Shown: positions 16,311-26,503 of the stretch, one piece after another
Layout: each line of letters begins with the position of its first letter
How positions within the stretch are numbered: position 1 is the first letter of the stretch
Source: Vulcanisaeta souniana JCM 11219
Lineage (GTDB): Archaea > Thermoproteota > Thermoprotei > Thermoproteales > Thermocladiaceae
DNA: 64,000 nt
Assembly (NCBI RefSeq): GCF_026000775.1
Contig: NZ_AP026830.1
Coordinates: 1,449,056 to 1,513,055, forward strand
Direction of reading: 5' to 3'
Notes under the pieces: model-generated
Database searches by the model: none
Told to the model about the DNA's origin: nothing
What the model saw: only the letters and a program-made list of their open reading frames with translations
Translations under genes and position numbers: made by a program

Positions 16311-17324
16311 GTGGTTGAGGAGGAGGTTAGGAAGGTTGTGGCTTCGGGTAGGTCTTCAATAGCCATTACAATACCCAAGAAGTGGGTCTCTGCACTGGGC
16401 ATTGGTGCTGGTTCCCACGTTCTTCTTAGGTTCATGGGTGATCACGTGGCTGTGATACCCCTGGGACGCACTGTCCGTGGTTCCGGCGCCAACAACGTCA
16501 TTGAGGTTGATAGGGATAACCCTGACTACGTGCTTAGGAAGTTGATTACACAGTACCTTAAGGGCATTGATGAGGTTAGGGTTAAGTTCGGTGGTTATGC
16601 TGATGTTAAGGACGAAATTAAGGAATTGGTTAGGGAGAGGATTTCCGGGGCTGAGGTTATTGAGGAGAGTAGTGACCACCTTGTCCTTAGGTTCGTAACA
16701 CCAATACCCGAGATACCGATTAAGAGATTGATAAATAGGATGATGCTTACCGTACTTGGCATGCTTAGGGACTCCCTGGACATACTACGGGGATCAGGTA
16801 TAGAAACTGAGGATATAATTAATAGGGATAATGAGGTTGACAGGCTGTACCTACTCATTGAGAGGTTGGTTATGATGGGCATCACCGATCAGTCGATCCT
16901 TTCGAAGCTAGGGGCCGGTAGTTCCAGGGAGCTCGTTAACACGTTGATGGTTTCCAAGTCCATAGAGAGGGCTGGTGACCACGCCTGGAGGATCGCGCAA
17001 ATAATAGGTGAGGCGCATCAAATGTGCTGCAAACTTAGTGAGCTACACATCTCAAATAGTGTGGTTGAACTTGGCCTGAATTCCACTGATATCCTTAGGG
17101 AGGCCGTGATAGCCTTCATAAATGGCGATGTCAATGATGCCATGGAGGTCCTGGATAGGAGGGTTAACATGAGGGGTAAGAGTATTGAGGTTATTAAGTC
17201 GATTTATGGCAGCGGCCTTCATGTAGACGTGGGTGGTAGGTTGATGATGATTGTGGAGAGCATCAGGAGGATTTCCGAGTATAGTTATGACGTTGCTGAG
17301 ATAACCCTTGACACGTATGGGTAA
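16311..17324 (+). CDS. PhoU-like phosphate uptake regulator with AbrB-type N-terminus
   Basis: 337-residue protein. The first 50 residues (RSSIAITIPKKWVSALGIGAG) form a swapped-hairpin AbrB-like DNA-binding domain. Two PhoU helical repeats follow, with DNEVDRLYLLIERLVMM, and ERAGDHAWRIAQII in the first. Archaeal AbrB-PhoU fusions are annotated as phosphate regulators, here inferred. The start is GTG. A methyltransferase gene follows after 5 nt. Confidence 0.82.
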   Translation: MVEEEVRKVVASGRSSIAITIPKKWVSALGIGAGSHVLLRFMGDHVAVIPLGRTVRGSGANNVIEVDRDNPDYVLRKLITQYLKGIDEVRVKFGGYADVKDEIKELVRERISGAEVIEESSDHLVLRFVTPIPEIPIKRLINRMMLTVLGMLRDSLDILRGSGIETEDIINRDNEVDRLYLLIERLVMMGITDQSILSKLGAGSSRELVNTLMVSKSIERAGDHAWRIAQIIGEAHQMCCKLSELHISNSVVELGLNSTDILREAVIAFINGDVNDAMEVLDRRVNMRGKSIEVIKSIYGSGLHVDVGGRLMMIVESIRRISEYSYDVAEITLDTYG

Positions 17325-17329
17325 TAACC

Positions 17330-17983
17330 ATGTCATCAATACCAATATTCAATAGGTATGCCAGGGACTACGATAATTGGTACATGAAGCACGCGAACAC
17401 GGCCGAGTCCGAGGTTAGGGCAGTCTCAATGCTAGTGCCTGGCGGTCTCGGTATTGAAATCGGTGTCGGCAGTGGGTTCTTTGCAGGTAGGGTTGGTATA
17501 CCAATTGGTCTAGAGCCCGCCATGGCAATGGCCGAGTTAGCTAGGGATAGAGGTGTTGATGTTTTTGTTGGTGTTGGCGAGTCCATGCCGCTCAGGGATT
17601 CGTCATTCGACTACGCAGTCATTGTGGTAACCATATGCTTTCTCGATAACCCGAGGAAGACCCTCGCGGAGGTTTACAGGATTCTTAAGCCCAGTGGTAG
17701 GTTGATTACCTGCATTGTGCCGAGGAATAGCGAGCACGGTAGGTACTACATGGAGTTGGGCAGGAGGGGTCACAGATTCTACACCGTGGCTCATTTCTAT
17801 ACGATTCATGAACTTAAGGAGGTACTGGGGTCCCTAGGTTTTTCCGTAAATGATAGGGCCATTGCAGTGCTATCCAGAGGCGTTGGTGATTATTTCGAGG
17901 AACCCAGGTCAGTTGGGTTGACTGAGGCTGAGAACTATGGGTTTGCATGCATTGAGGCCGTGCATGGGATCACTGAGGCTTAG
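17330..17983 (+). CDS. SAM-dependent class I methyltransferase
   Basis: 217-residue Rossmann methyltransferase (Methyltransf_11 type). Motif I is GLGIEIGVGSGFFAGR near residues 38-53, an acidic residue ends the next strand (IPIGLEPA), and motif IV is SSFDYAVIVVTICFLDNP. The substrate is unknown. It probably forms an operon with the PhoU-like gene and overlaps the convergent sufD tail by 14 nt. Confidence 0.85.
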   Translation: MSSIPIFNRYARDYDNWYMKHANTAESEVRAVSMLVPGGLGIEIGVGSGFFAGRVGIPIGLEPAMAMAELARDRGVDVFVGVGESMPLRDSSFDYAVIVVTICFLDNPRKTLAEVYRILKPSGRLITCIVPRNSEHGRYYMELGRRGHRFYTVAHFYTIHELKEVLGSLGFSVNDRAIAVLSRGVGDYFEEPRSVGLTEAENYGFACIEAVHGITEA

Positions 17984-19169
17984 CCAGTATTCTGCTCATT
18001 ATTAGTGATCTTAGGGTCTCTGCATCCGCTGAATACTCGGTGGGTAGGGACTCTATGAATTGGGAGATCATTTCATGAATTATTAAGTCCGTAACCTCAT
18101 CCCTACCTATTCCCCTGAGCCTGAGGTAGTTTACCTGGTCCTCGTCTGGTGAGGCATCGGCTGCGCTGTGCCTTGCGCCGTTCACGTCGCCCGTGTCCAC
18201 CATGATTATGGGTACTGAGGCCGCGTAGGCGCCCTCATTCATTATGAATACCTTACCCTCAACACTGGTGTCGCTCCACTTGGCGCTATCCGTGATCCTG
18301 CCCAACGCCCTATGTATTACGAAGGACTTATCCCTGGCTATTCCTAGAACCCTTGAGTAACTTGTTCCTTTTTCGCCGGTGTGCATTATATTCACTTGGT
18401 AATCAATCCTTGATTTACCATAACCAACCTCAAGACCCAAGTGATTGATGCTGGAGTTCCTGCCCTGTAGTACGTAGTCCTCCCTATGGTGGTTCATGGC
18501 GCCACCGATTAGGAGGGTTCTTGCGGTTATCTCGGCGTCGTTACCCATAATAACCTTGATTAATGCATAGGATGGTACCTGCTCATGCATTCCCACAGTA
18601 AGTATGTTAAGTCTTGAGCCCTCGCCTAGGTAAATCTCCGCAGTCGTTGATGGGCAACCACCAGCTCCAAGCATGAATAGGCTTAGTGACGCCTTGATGT
18701 TGTCGTTCACAAGTATGGTATAGTGGGTAGGCAGCAGTACGGGGCTCTTCGTTGCCGCGGCAATCCCTATCTTGAGCGGCTTGTCCAGGTCATTATCGAT
18801 CTCAATGTATGCACCACCAACTAGGTTGGCTGCGTGCCTAGCCAATGCTTTGGACTCCGAAATGTCAATGGACTTAAGGATTAGTTTGCCTAACTCGTTA
18901 TTGAGTTCTTCGAGAGATATTACGTTGATGCCTCCTGGGGTGTTTATAGTGCTTACGATACCATTCATCGACACTACATTTAATTCAGTGGGTAGGTTAA
19001 TTGTGGGTGAGTCAGCAATCACACCTGGACTTGGTTCAATACATCTCTCAAAGGCGTTCCAGTCAGTGTAGTATTTGACTGATGGTGAGTCCCTGATTTG
19101 CTGATAGGGTATTTTCTGCGCTAGCTCCCTTGCCCTGTCCCTTAATTCACTGAACCACTTAATGCTCAT
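17970..19169 (-). CDS. sufD: Fe-S cluster assembly protein SufD
   Basis: 399-residue SufD. Beta-helix SufBD core features include EVGYGKSRIDYQVNIMHTGE and GARHSAADASPDEDQVNYLRLRGI (shown here in pieces of the native order). It acts with SufB and SufC as scaffold for cluster assembly. I start at ATG 19169 (MSIKWFSELRDRA). An upstream in-frame start at 19238 would run back into sufB. A TATA-like ATTTAAATA at 19191-19199 could give sufD its own leaderless promoter. Confidence 0.87.
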   Translation of the reverse strand: MSIKWFSELRDRARELAQKIPYQQIRDSPSVKYYTDWNAFERCIEPSPGVIADSPTINLPTELNVVSMNGIVSTINTPGGINVISLEELNNELGKLILKSIDISESKALARHAANLVGGAYIEIDNDLDKPLKIGIAAATKSPVLLPTHYTILVNDNIKASLSLFMLGAGGCPSTTAEIYLGEGSRLNILTVGMHEQVPSYALIKVIMGNDAEITARTLLIGGAMNHHREDYVLQGRNSSINHLGLEVGYGKSRIDYQVNIMHTGEKGTSYSRVLGIARDKSFVIHRALGRITDSAKWSDTSVEGKVFIMNEGAYAASVPIIMVDTGDVNGARHSAADASPDEDQVNYLRLRGIGRDEVTDLIIHEMISQFIESLPTEYSADAETLRSLIMSRILAKPQ

Positions 19170-19200
19170 TAAAATCACCAAACCGGACTGGGTATTTAAA

Positions 19201-20643
19201 TCATCCAACCTTAGATAACTTGCCAAACTCAAGCTCAATAATCCTGTTAAGCGTCATTGCATACTCAGTGGGTAGGCGCACCGTAATGTCCTGTATGAAG
19301 CCAAGCACAACAAGGCTCCTGGCAGTCCCCTCGTCAAAACCACGACTGCGTAAGTAGAACAACTTATCCTCGCTTAACCTGCCTGTGTATGCCTCGTGTG
19401 TTACCGTGGCCGTATCCTCAAAGACCTGGTCGTGGGGTATTGTGTACGCTCTAGACTTGTCGTCGAGGATTAATGAGTCGCAGGATACCGTGGACCTGGC
19501 ATACTTAGCTCCCTCCCTAACATAGACAAGCCCCCTATACGCTACTGTACCCCCGTTTATGCTCACGCTCTTATTGACTATCTTGCTTGACGTCCTTGGT
19601 GCGTCATGGTATGCCTTAGCCCCATTTTCCTTCCAGAATGGGCCGTTGGCTATGGTCACACCTATTATGCTTGTCTTCGCACCCTCACCCTTAAGCACTG
19701 TGCTTGGGTACGTATAGCTAACCTTACTACCAAGGCTACCCTCAACCCACTCAACGGTTGAGTTCTCCATGGCCACAGCCCTCTTATTATTAAAGTTAAT
19801 TATGTTCCTGCTCCAGTTCTGTATTGTGTTGATCCTTAGGTGGGCGTTTCTTGCCGCGTAACCCTCCACCATACCATCGTGGAAGCTGAAGCCCTTATAC
19901 ACAGGGGCTGCGCAACCCTCAAGCCACTCAACGCTCGCGCCCTCATCAGCGACTATTAATGAATGCTCAAACTGACCCTCCCCAGAACTACCTATTAGAA
20001 AGAAGGACTCTATTGGCATGTCAAGCTTGACGCCTGGCGGTACGTAGACGAATGTGCCACCACTCCACAAGGCAATGTGTAGAGCGGAGAACTTATGCTC
20101 GCCCGGTGGGAATACCCTGGCGAAGTATTGCTTTACTAGGTCTGGGTACTTCTTAACTGCCTCATCCATTGTAGTCACCACGGCGCCCTTCTCCTCGAGA
20201 TACTTCTTTACGTGAAGGTAAACAACCTCTGAGTCAAATTGGCCGAGTAATCCAGCCAATACCTTGGCCTCGAGTTCGGGCATACCCAGGGCCTCGTAAT
20301 ATTTCCTAATCTCCTTCGGCACATCATCCCATGACTTAGCCTTCTCCACATTGGGTTTTGCGTATAGGACTAGGGACTCCAGATCAATCTCCTCCTTAAT
20401 AGGTAACCACCTCGGTTCTGGTAATTTTTCGAACATTTCCAGGGCCCTAAGCCTAAGCCTCCTCATCCAATCAGGCTCACCCTTAATTCGACTAATTTCC
20501 TCAATCATGTCCTTCGTTATCCTGCCCTTAATGACGGCCTCCCAGGGCAATCTCTCCATTTCTGGTCCAAGTAGTTCTTCGACGGAGCTTTTCTCAATAA
20601 CGGACTTCAAAGACTCTGTTGATTCACCAACCATCAGTGTCAC
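19201..20643 (-). CDS. sufB: Fe-S cluster assembly protein SufB (copy 1)
   Basis: 480-residue SufB. Conserved elements include VEWLEGCAAPVY (the core cysteine), VSCDSLILDDKSRAYTIPH (second conserved cysteine) and THEAYTGRLSEDKLFYLRSRG near the C-terminus, which contains the His-Glu pair. It forms the SufBCD scaffold. A GTG start at 20643 or ATG at 20634 lies about 25-30 nt from TATA-like TTTTTAAAATACC. It is followed by sufD after 31 nt and preceded by a second sufB. Confidence 0.92.
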   Translation of the reverse strand: MTLMVGESTESLKSVIEKSSVEELLGPEMERLPWEAVIKGRITKDMIEEISRIKGEPDWMRRLRLRALEMFEKLPEPRWLPIKEEIDLESLVLYAKPNVEKAKSWDDVPKEIRKYYEALGMPELEAKVLAGLLGQFDSEVVYLHVKKYLEEKGAVVTTMDEAVKKYPDLVKQYFARVFPPGEHKFSALHIALWSGGTFVYVPPGVKLDMPIESFFLIGSSGEGQFEHSLIVADEGASVEWLEGCAAPVYKGFSFHDGMVEGYAARNAHLRINTIQNWSRNIINFNNKRAVAMENSTVEWVEGSLGSKVSYTYPSTVLKGEGAKTSIIGVTIANGPFWKENGAKAYHDAPRTSSKIVNKSVSINGGTVAYRGLVYVREGAKYARSTVSCDSLILDDKSRAYTIPHDQVFEDTATVTHEAYTGRLSEDKLFYLRSRGFDEGTARSLVVLGFIQDITVRLPTEYAMTLNRIIELEFGKLSKVG

Positions 20644-20707
20644 CGAGTGTCTGCACTATGGGTATTTTAAAAACCGGATCCAGGAATTAATTTACAATGA
20701 ACTGCAT

Positions 20708-22129
20708 TTAACCAACACCACCGAGTTTCGAAAGCTCCAGCTCAATGGCCCTATTAAATATTGACATGTACTCCACAGGTAGGTTAATCATCACGTCATG
20801 GAAATAACCAAGGACCATTAAACTACGTGACTCCTCCTCACTTAACCCACGACTACGCAGGTAGAACAACTTATCCTCGCTTAACCTGCCTGTGTATGCC
20901 TCGTGTGTTACCGTGGCCGTATCCTCAAAGACCTGCTCATGGGGTATCGTGTAAGCCCGGGACCTATCATCTAGTATTAGTGATTCGCAACTGACTGAGG
21001 ACTTTGAATGCCTCGCTCCTTCCCTAACGTAAACAAGCCCCCTATAAACCGAGGTACCACCGTTAAGGCTAACGCCCTTACTAACAACCTTACTGTACGT
21101 GTGTGGAGCACTATGGAATACCTTGGCGCCCTCCTCCTTCCACGTCGGCCCATTGGCAAGGGCGACACTCGTTATCGTAGTCCTTGCATTGATGCCCTTA
21201 AGAATACTCATTGGGTACACGATCGTCACCTTACCGCCCAGGGAACCGCTCACCCAGTCAACACTGGCGCTTTCCTCTACAATGGCCCTATTATTGCCGA
21301 AGTAAATAACGTCTTTACTCCAGTTCTTCAAGTCCACGAACCTAACCCTGGCGCCCCTGTGTACGTATGCCTCGGTCACGCCATCATGAAGGCTAAGCCC
21401 AGTGAACATTGGAGCGGCGCAGGCAACAATGAATTCGGCGCTGGCATTCTCACCAACAACAATGAGAGAGTGCTCAAACTGACCAACACCAGCGCTACTT
21501 ATCAATATGACTAGCTCCAATGGGGTCTTAATATGAACGCCCGGCGGTACATAAACAAACACGCCACCGCCCCAAAGCGCTATGTTAAGTGACGCGAACT
21601 TATACTCAGGTGGGAATACCCTGGCGAAGTATTGCTTTACTAGGTCTGGGTACTTCTTAACGGCCTCATCCATGCTCATGGCAATGATGCCCGCCTTTTC
21701 TAGGTCCCTCCTAACATTCTCATAAACTACGCCTCCATCAACCTGCCCAATAACCCCAGACAAAACCTTGGCCTCGAGTTCAGGTATCTTGAGGGACTCG
21801 TAGTACTCCCTCAGCTCCCTGGGTAATTCATCCCATGACCTAGCCCTTTCAACATTCGGTTTTGCGTAGAGCACTAGGGACTCAAGGTCTATGTTTCCCT
21901 CTAGCGGAAGCCAATTGGGCCAGGGTTGTTTCTCGAACATTTCCAGGGCCCTAAGCCTAAGCCTCCTCATCCAATCAGGCTCACCCTTAATCCTACTGAT
22001 CTCCTCCACGACGTCCCTGGTGATCCTGCCCCGGAGTTCAACGTTCCACTTAATTGGTTTAGCGTGACCCAGTATGTTTGAGATCTCCTCGGTCCTTGAG
22101 ATCTCGAGTTTAACTCCGTTCCTGCTCAT
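20708..22129 (-). CDS. sufB: Fe-S cluster assembly protein SufB (copy 2)
   Basis: 473-residue paralogue of the adjacent SufB, alike along its whole length (shared GRITRDVVEEISRIKGEPDW and identical SEDKLFYLRSRG). It keeps the conserved cysteines (VACAAPMF, VSCESLIL) and the HEAYTGRL motif, so it looks active rather than decayed. SufB copies usually pair with SufD; a tandem B-B-D arrangement is uncommon. It is divergent from sufC, with 115 nt between start codons. Confidence 0.9.
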   Translation of the reverse strand: MSRNGVKLEISRTEEISNILGHAKPIKWNVELRGRITRDVVEEISRIKGEPDWMRRLRLRALEMFEKQPWPNWLPLEGNIDLESLVLYAKPNVERARSWDELPRELREYYESLKIPELEAKVLSGVIGQVDGGVVYENVRRDLEKAGIIAMSMDEAVKKYPDLVKQYFARVFPPEYKFASLNIALWGGGVFVYVPPGVHIKTPLELVILISSAGVGQFEHSLIVVGENASAEFIVACAAPMFTGLSLHDGVTEAYVHRGARVRFVDLKNWSKDVIYFGNNRAIVEESASVDWVSGSLGGKVTIVYPMSILKGINARTTITSVALANGPTWKEEGAKVFHSAPHTYSKVVSKGVSLNGGTSVYRGLVYVREGARHSKSSVSCESLILDDRSRAYTIPHEQVFEDTATVTHEAYTGRLSEDKLFYLRSRGLSEEESRSLMVLGYFHDVMINLPVEYMSIFNRAIELELSKLGGVG

Positions 22130-22244
22130 GATTATTCTCTTAAATATTCTGTTTTTACATTGTTATTAAGCTTTCTCATGGTTGGGTTACATAGACACTG
22201 CCGAAAAGTTTTTAATCAGTGTCACAGAAGCTACGTGACCAATA

Positions 22245-23015
22245 ATGACAAGACTTGAGGTAATTAACCTAAGTGTTGAGGTTGATGGTAAGAGGATACT
22301 AAACAATGTTAACCTAACCGTTGAGTCAGGGGAGGTTGTGGCCATAATGGGGCCAAACGGTAGTGGTAAAACAACACTGTTTCTAACAATAGCCGGTCAT
22401 CCAAGGTACAACGTGGTTAATGGCGATATTAGGCTTGATGGCGAATCAATACTGAAATTATACCCAGAGGAGAGGGTTCAGAGGGGTGTTTTGCTTGCTC
22501 TTCAGAGTCCAACGCCTGTACCGGAGGTTAGGTTATCGACCTTAATAACGGCCATGCTCAATAAAAGGGCTGGTAAGCACATTACGGATCCACCATCACC
22601 GCAGGCCATTGCTGAGATGACTAAGTTAACAACTGAGCTCGGCCTAAAACCCGAGCACCTATCGAGGGGTGTACACGCTGGGTTCAGTGGTGGTGAGTCC
22701 AAGAGGGCCGAGATGCTTCAGCTCCTAATGTACAAGCCCAAGGTGGCCATGCTTGATGAGCCAGACTCGGGGCTTGACGTAGATGGCATAGCCATAATAG
22801 GCAGGTCAATTGCGAAGCTAGCCCAGGGAGGAACAGCAATACTTGTCACTACGCACCACGCGGAAATACTGCACTACGTTAAACCCACGAGGGTTGTGGT
22901 AATGGCAAGGGGCTCAATCGTGCATGTAGGTGGCGAGGATGTCGTTAAGGCCATTGAGTCCATGGGTTATGAGAGGTTTCTCAAGGACATCGCTAACATG
23001 AACATGACGAAGTAA
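22245..23015 (+). CDS. sufC: Fe-S cluster assembly ATPase SufC
   Basis: 256-residue ABC-type ATPase. Walker A is GPNGSGKTTL, the SufC-type signature FSGGESKRAEML, Walker B VAMLDEPDSGLDVD and the H-loop TTHHAEIL. It powers the SufBD scaffold. A TATA-like AAAGTTTTTAATC at 22204-22216 precedes the ATG by about 28 nt. Divergent from the sufB2-sufB-sufD genes. Confidence 0.95.
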   Translation: MTRLEVINLSVEVDGKRILNNVNLTVESGEVVAIMGPNGSGKTTLFLTIAGHPRYNVVNGDIRLDGESILKLYPEERVQRGVLLALQSPTPVPEVRLSTLITAMLNKRAGKHITDPPSPQAIAEMTKLTTELGLKPEHLSRGVHAGFSGGESKRAEMLQLLMYKPKVAMLDEPDSGLDVDGIAIIGRSIAKLAQGGTAILVTTHHAEILHYVKPTRVVVMARGSIVHVGGEDVVKAIESMGYERFLKDIANMNMTK

Positions 23016-23046
23016 TTTATTTAACTAAGGTTCCTATAATTAACTA

Positions 23047-24369
23047 ATGAGTACCAAGGTTAATACATTAATTAAGGCTAGGGCCTACGTAAGGGGCGCA
23101 GTCAGGCTAACCTACATAGGCATAACCGGCAGTGAGCTGTCCTATGTCGGCAATGAACCAATTGAGGCGGAAAACAAGATTGAATTACCCAATCAATACC
23201 TGGTCCTTCCAGGCTTAGTGGATATTCACGTACACTTCAGGGACTTCGACCTTTCCTACAAGGAGGACGCGGTTAGTGGTACCCAGGCTGCGTTAGCTGG
23301 TGGTTATGTGGCTGTCGGTGACATGCCGAATACGAAGCCGGCGATAAAGACCGTAGAACTACTAAGAAGGAAGATAGAGGAGTTCAGCAGGAAAACAAGC
23401 CTACATATTAGGCATTACTTTGGCGCACCGCAGGACCCATCCCTACTGAGGGATGCACTAAGCAATGGCGCGCATGCCGTGGGTGAGGTACTTCCCGAGG
23501 AAGTCGCTGAGTACGGTGGTGACCAGTACCTGGAGCTCCTCTTCAGGGAGGCAGCTAGGGTTGGCATGCCCATTATAATGCATTGCGAGGATCCACTGAT
23601 CATAGGTCAGTACAGTGGGCCCAGGGACTTTGAGCACCACAATGTTATTAGGAATCCAAGGGCCGAGCTATCATGCATACACAACGTGATAAGGCTGGTT
23701 TATAGGTACGGCACGAAGGCCCACATAACCCACCTAACACTACCCCAGTCGATCGGTATAATTAAATCCTCTGGGCTAGATATTACTTTTGACGTAACCC
23801 CGCACCACATGTTCCTCAGCCAAGAGGAGTGCCTGGCGAGGACTGAGAAGCCGGCCTATTGTAAGGTAAACCCGCCACTAAGGGATGAGACGACAAGAAG
23901 GGAGCTATTGACCATGTTAATTAGGGGTGAGGTACAGATGGTAGCCAGCGATCATGCGCCACACGCCAATTGGGAGAAGGATAAGCCATACGATGAGGCG
24001 CCGCCGGGTATCGTAGGCCTTGAAACCACTGCCCCACTACTACTAACGCTTTGGCGTAGGGGCTTTGCAGACCTTGGTACGATAATGAGAGCAATCCAGG
24101 AAAGACCAGCCAGGTTCCTTGGTTTAAACATAGGGATTAGGCAGGGGTCCTGCGCCGATTTAACAATAGTGAATACAAAGGCTAGACACAGGATCGAACC
24201 TGAGAAATTCAAAACCAAGGCAAGGTTCTCTCCATTTAAGGGATTTGAGGTTGACATCGCCGTAGCCGCCACAATACTCCACGGAAAGTTAATGCACTTA
24301 AGTGAGGAGTTTATTGATAGCGGCACAACCAAGGCTATTGAGTCCTCTCTCGGGACCCCTGGGCCTTAG
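23047..24369 (+). CDS. pyrC: Dihydroorotase
   Basis: 440-residue amidohydrolase of the class I dihydroorotase type, which closes carbamoyl aspartate to dihydroorotate in pyrimidine synthesis. Metal-site motifs are GLVDIHVHFRD, IIMHCEDP, THLTLPQS and VASDHAPHANWE. It follows sufC after 31 nt but has its own TATA-like TTTATTTAAC at 23017-23026. Confidence 0.88.
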   Translation: MSTKVNTLIKARAYVRGAVRLTYIGITGSELSYVGNEPIEAENKIELPNQYLVLPGLVDIHVHFRDFDLSYKEDAVSGTQAALAGGYVAVGDMPNTKPAIKTVELLRRKIEEFSRKTSLHIRHYFGAPQDPSLLRDALSNGAHAVGEVLPEEVAEYGGDQYLELLFREAARVGMPIIMHCEDPLIIGQYSGPRDFEHHNVIRNPRAELSCIHNVIRLVYRYGTKAHITHLTLPQSIGIIKSSGLDITFDVTPHHMFLSQEECLARTEKPAYCKVNPPLRDETTRRELLTMLIRGEVQMVASDHAPHANWEKDKPYDEAPPGIVGLETTAPLLLTLWRRGFADLGTIMRAIQERPARFLGLNIGIRQGSCADLTIVNTKARHRIEPEKFKTKARFSPFKGFEVDIAVAATILHGKLMHLSEEFIDSGTTKAIESSLGTPGP

Positions 24370-24392
24370 TCTTGGTCATGAAGTTAATGATT

Positions 24393-25412
24393 TTAGAGAA
24401 TCCCTAGGGTTTTCATTGTCTCTATTGTTAATATCGTTATCCCGGCTGCACCACGGACCAGGTTATCGCCAATAACCACAAGTCTCAGCACGTTATCCCT
24501 TATTGTTACCCTGCCAACGCTCACAGCCATTGGATCCAAGTCCCTGGCTGGCTGTGGTGCATCAACCCTGTCAAGCACCTTTATTGGCTCCCTGGGTGCT
24601 GTTGGTAACTCCTTTTCCTGAGGCAGTGACTTAAACCTCCTCAGTCTTTCAATAACCTGGTTAGCATCTGCATTCCTATTAAGTATGGCATGTATCACTG
24701 CGGTGTGCCCGTACTTGACGGGCACCCTGGTTGCCGTTACATAGATGGGTTTACCCCACGGATCGTAGTGATCAACGAGTTGCTTACCGAGCATCTTATT
24801 TATCTCAATATCGATCTTTTCCTCCTCGCCCTTTATAAACGGTATTACATTACCATCTATTGCCAGGTAAGACAAGCCCAGGTAACCAGCTCCAGAGACT
24901 GACTGCAGCGTTACTATGTGCAACGTGCCTATGAGGTCCTGGATTGGCTTCAGGGGCATTGATATTATGGCTGCCGTGCAGTTCGGGTTCTTCACCATCC
25001 AGTTGCCCTTAAGGTCCCTAAGTATGTTTAGATGCTCCCAATTAACCTCGGGATTTATCAGAGGTATCCTTGGGTTCATTCTCTCGGGGGATGCATTAGA
25101 AACCACGTTTAAACCAGCATTCGCCAACTTGCTCTCCGTGGGCCAGGCCACATCGTTCGGCAATGCCGAGAGCACCACATCAGCTGCCTTGTGGTCGGCC
25201 GGGTCAGTCGACACTAACGCCATGTCTTTAACGTACTCAGGTATATCACCGGGTATGAACCAATGAACTACATCGCCGTACTTACGCCCTACCTTGCCTG
25301 GCGATGCTGATAGGCCAACGATCTCAATGAATGGGTGATTAGCCAGTAACTTAATCATCCATTGCCCCACGAGTCCCGTGGCCCCCAGTATTGATACTCT
25401 CACGCGATCCAT
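24393..25412 (-). CDS. asd: Aspartate-semialdehyde dehydrogenase
   Basis: 339-residue enzyme that reduces aspartyl phosphate to aspartate semialdehyde for lysine, threonine and methionine. The nucleotide-binding motif is ILGATGLVGQW, the active-site cysteine is in KNPNCTAA, and the substrate site lies around SVSGAGYLG. I use ATG 25412, which overlaps the lysC end by 13 nt; ATG 25424 is also possible. It is cotranscribed with lysC. Confidence 0.93.
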   Translation of the reverse strand: MDRVRVSILGATGLVGQWMIKLLANHPFIEIVGLSASPGKVGRKYGDVVHWFIPGDIPEYVKDMALVSTDPADHKAADVVLSALPNDVAWPTESKLANAGLNVVSNASPERMNPRIPLINPEVNWEHLNILRDLKGNWMVKNPNCTAAIISMPLKPIQDLIGTLHIVTLQSVSGAGYLGLSYLAIDGNVIPFIKGEEEKIDIEINKMLGKQLVDHYDPWGKPIYVTATRVPVKYGHTAVIHAILNRNADANQVIERLRRFKSLPQEKELPTAPREPIKVLDRVDAPQPARDLDPMAVSVGRVTIRDNVLRLVVIGDNLVRGAAGITILTIETMKTLGIL

Positions 25413-26503
25413 ACCCTCACCCATCTGTGTACATCCCTAGCCAGTGCTATTGCATCATCCCAATCGTTTACCAGGGTGGATATTGCGTGGTTATGTTCGT
25501 TCCTGACCTCATTGATTTCGTATGAGGAAACGATTTTCGTGACTTCGCTCCTTAAGCGTTCATTCAGTGAGAGATTGCAGCCAACCACAGACACTCTGAA
25601 CCCGTCTCTGCCGGTCTCACTGACCGTGACCAGCTTTGGCGCAGTGATGCAATTGTTAATTACGTAAGTGCCGCTTTCATGCCATGGATCCGTTATGAAC
25701 GTAACAACCCTACTATTCATAAGTGGCTCGAAGGTTCTGGGGTGAAACTTCTTGGCGCCAAGCATCGAAGCCACGTTAGCCTCACCATAACTAATTTCTT
25801 TAATTAATACGGGGTCATTTATTATCCTAGGGTCACCACTTAATAATCCACCACTATCTGTGTAGAAGGTTAGGCGTGACGCTCCCAGGTAATTGGCGAG
25901 TAATGAAGCCGTGTAGTCACTACCACCCCTGCCCAATGATGTGTACCGACCATCCTCTGTAACGCCAAGGAAGCCAGGCACTATGGCTACATCATATGCA
26001 CTAAGCAACTTCCTAAACCTGTTAACAACATACCTGCTGCTTAACTCGTGATTCACCAGTGCGGAGCCCCAGGAATCATTGGTCATAATACCAGGTTCAT
26101 AGACAGCCCTTGCATTTAATTCAAGTAAATCCCTGAGCACGTTCTCAACGAGAAGTACTGACAGTAATTCTCCATGGATCACCACGTAATCCCTAATCCA
26201 TGGGTCCTCCAGGTTTATGAATCTGCGTAACTCCTCGCGTGTTAACTCAAGGAAGGACGCCAATTTATTGAGCCCAAGGTTTAGTGCCTCGTTGACATAC
26301 ATTAATATTGCATCATCAAGTGCCTTTGGGTCATGATTGTCAGAGGCCCTTATTAGAAGGTCTGTTACTCCTTTCATGGCCGAGACAACTATTATTAATT
26401 TGCCACCGTACGGGCGTTCTCTCTCTACGACGTGGTTCATAACGTTCAGGACATTACCATTAGTTAATAACGAACCACCCACCTTTGACACCCGTACGTC
26501 CAA
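25400..26503 (-). CDS. lysC: Aspartate kinase
   Basis: 367-residue aspartokinase that phosphorylates aspartate. The kinase motif KVGGSLL is at the N-terminus, and GRGGSDYTASLLANYLGA and the FYTDSGGLLSGDPR region follow. A short ACT-like tail is present. The start appears to be TTG 26503, with GTG 26491 as an alternative. A TATA box CTATATAGA lies at 26540-26548. The asd gene overlaps its end. Confidence 0.9.
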   Translation of the reverse strand: MDVRVSKVGGSLLTNGNVLNVMNHVVERERPYGGKLIIVVSAMKGVTDLLIRASDNHDPKALDDAILMYVNEALNLGLNKLASFLELTREELRRFINLEDPWIRDYVVIHGELLSVLLVENVLRDLLELNARAVYEPGIMTNDSWGSALVNHELSSRYVVNRFRKLLSAYDVAIVPGFLGVTEDGRYTSLGRGGSDYTASLLANYLGASRLTFYTDSGGLLSGDPRIINDPVLIKEISYGEANVASMLGAKKFHPRTFEPLMNSRVVTFITDPWHESGTYVINNCITAPKLVTVSETGRDGFRVSVVGCNLSLNERLRSEVTKIVSSYEINEVRNEHNHAISTLVNDWDDAIALARDVHRWVRVWIA

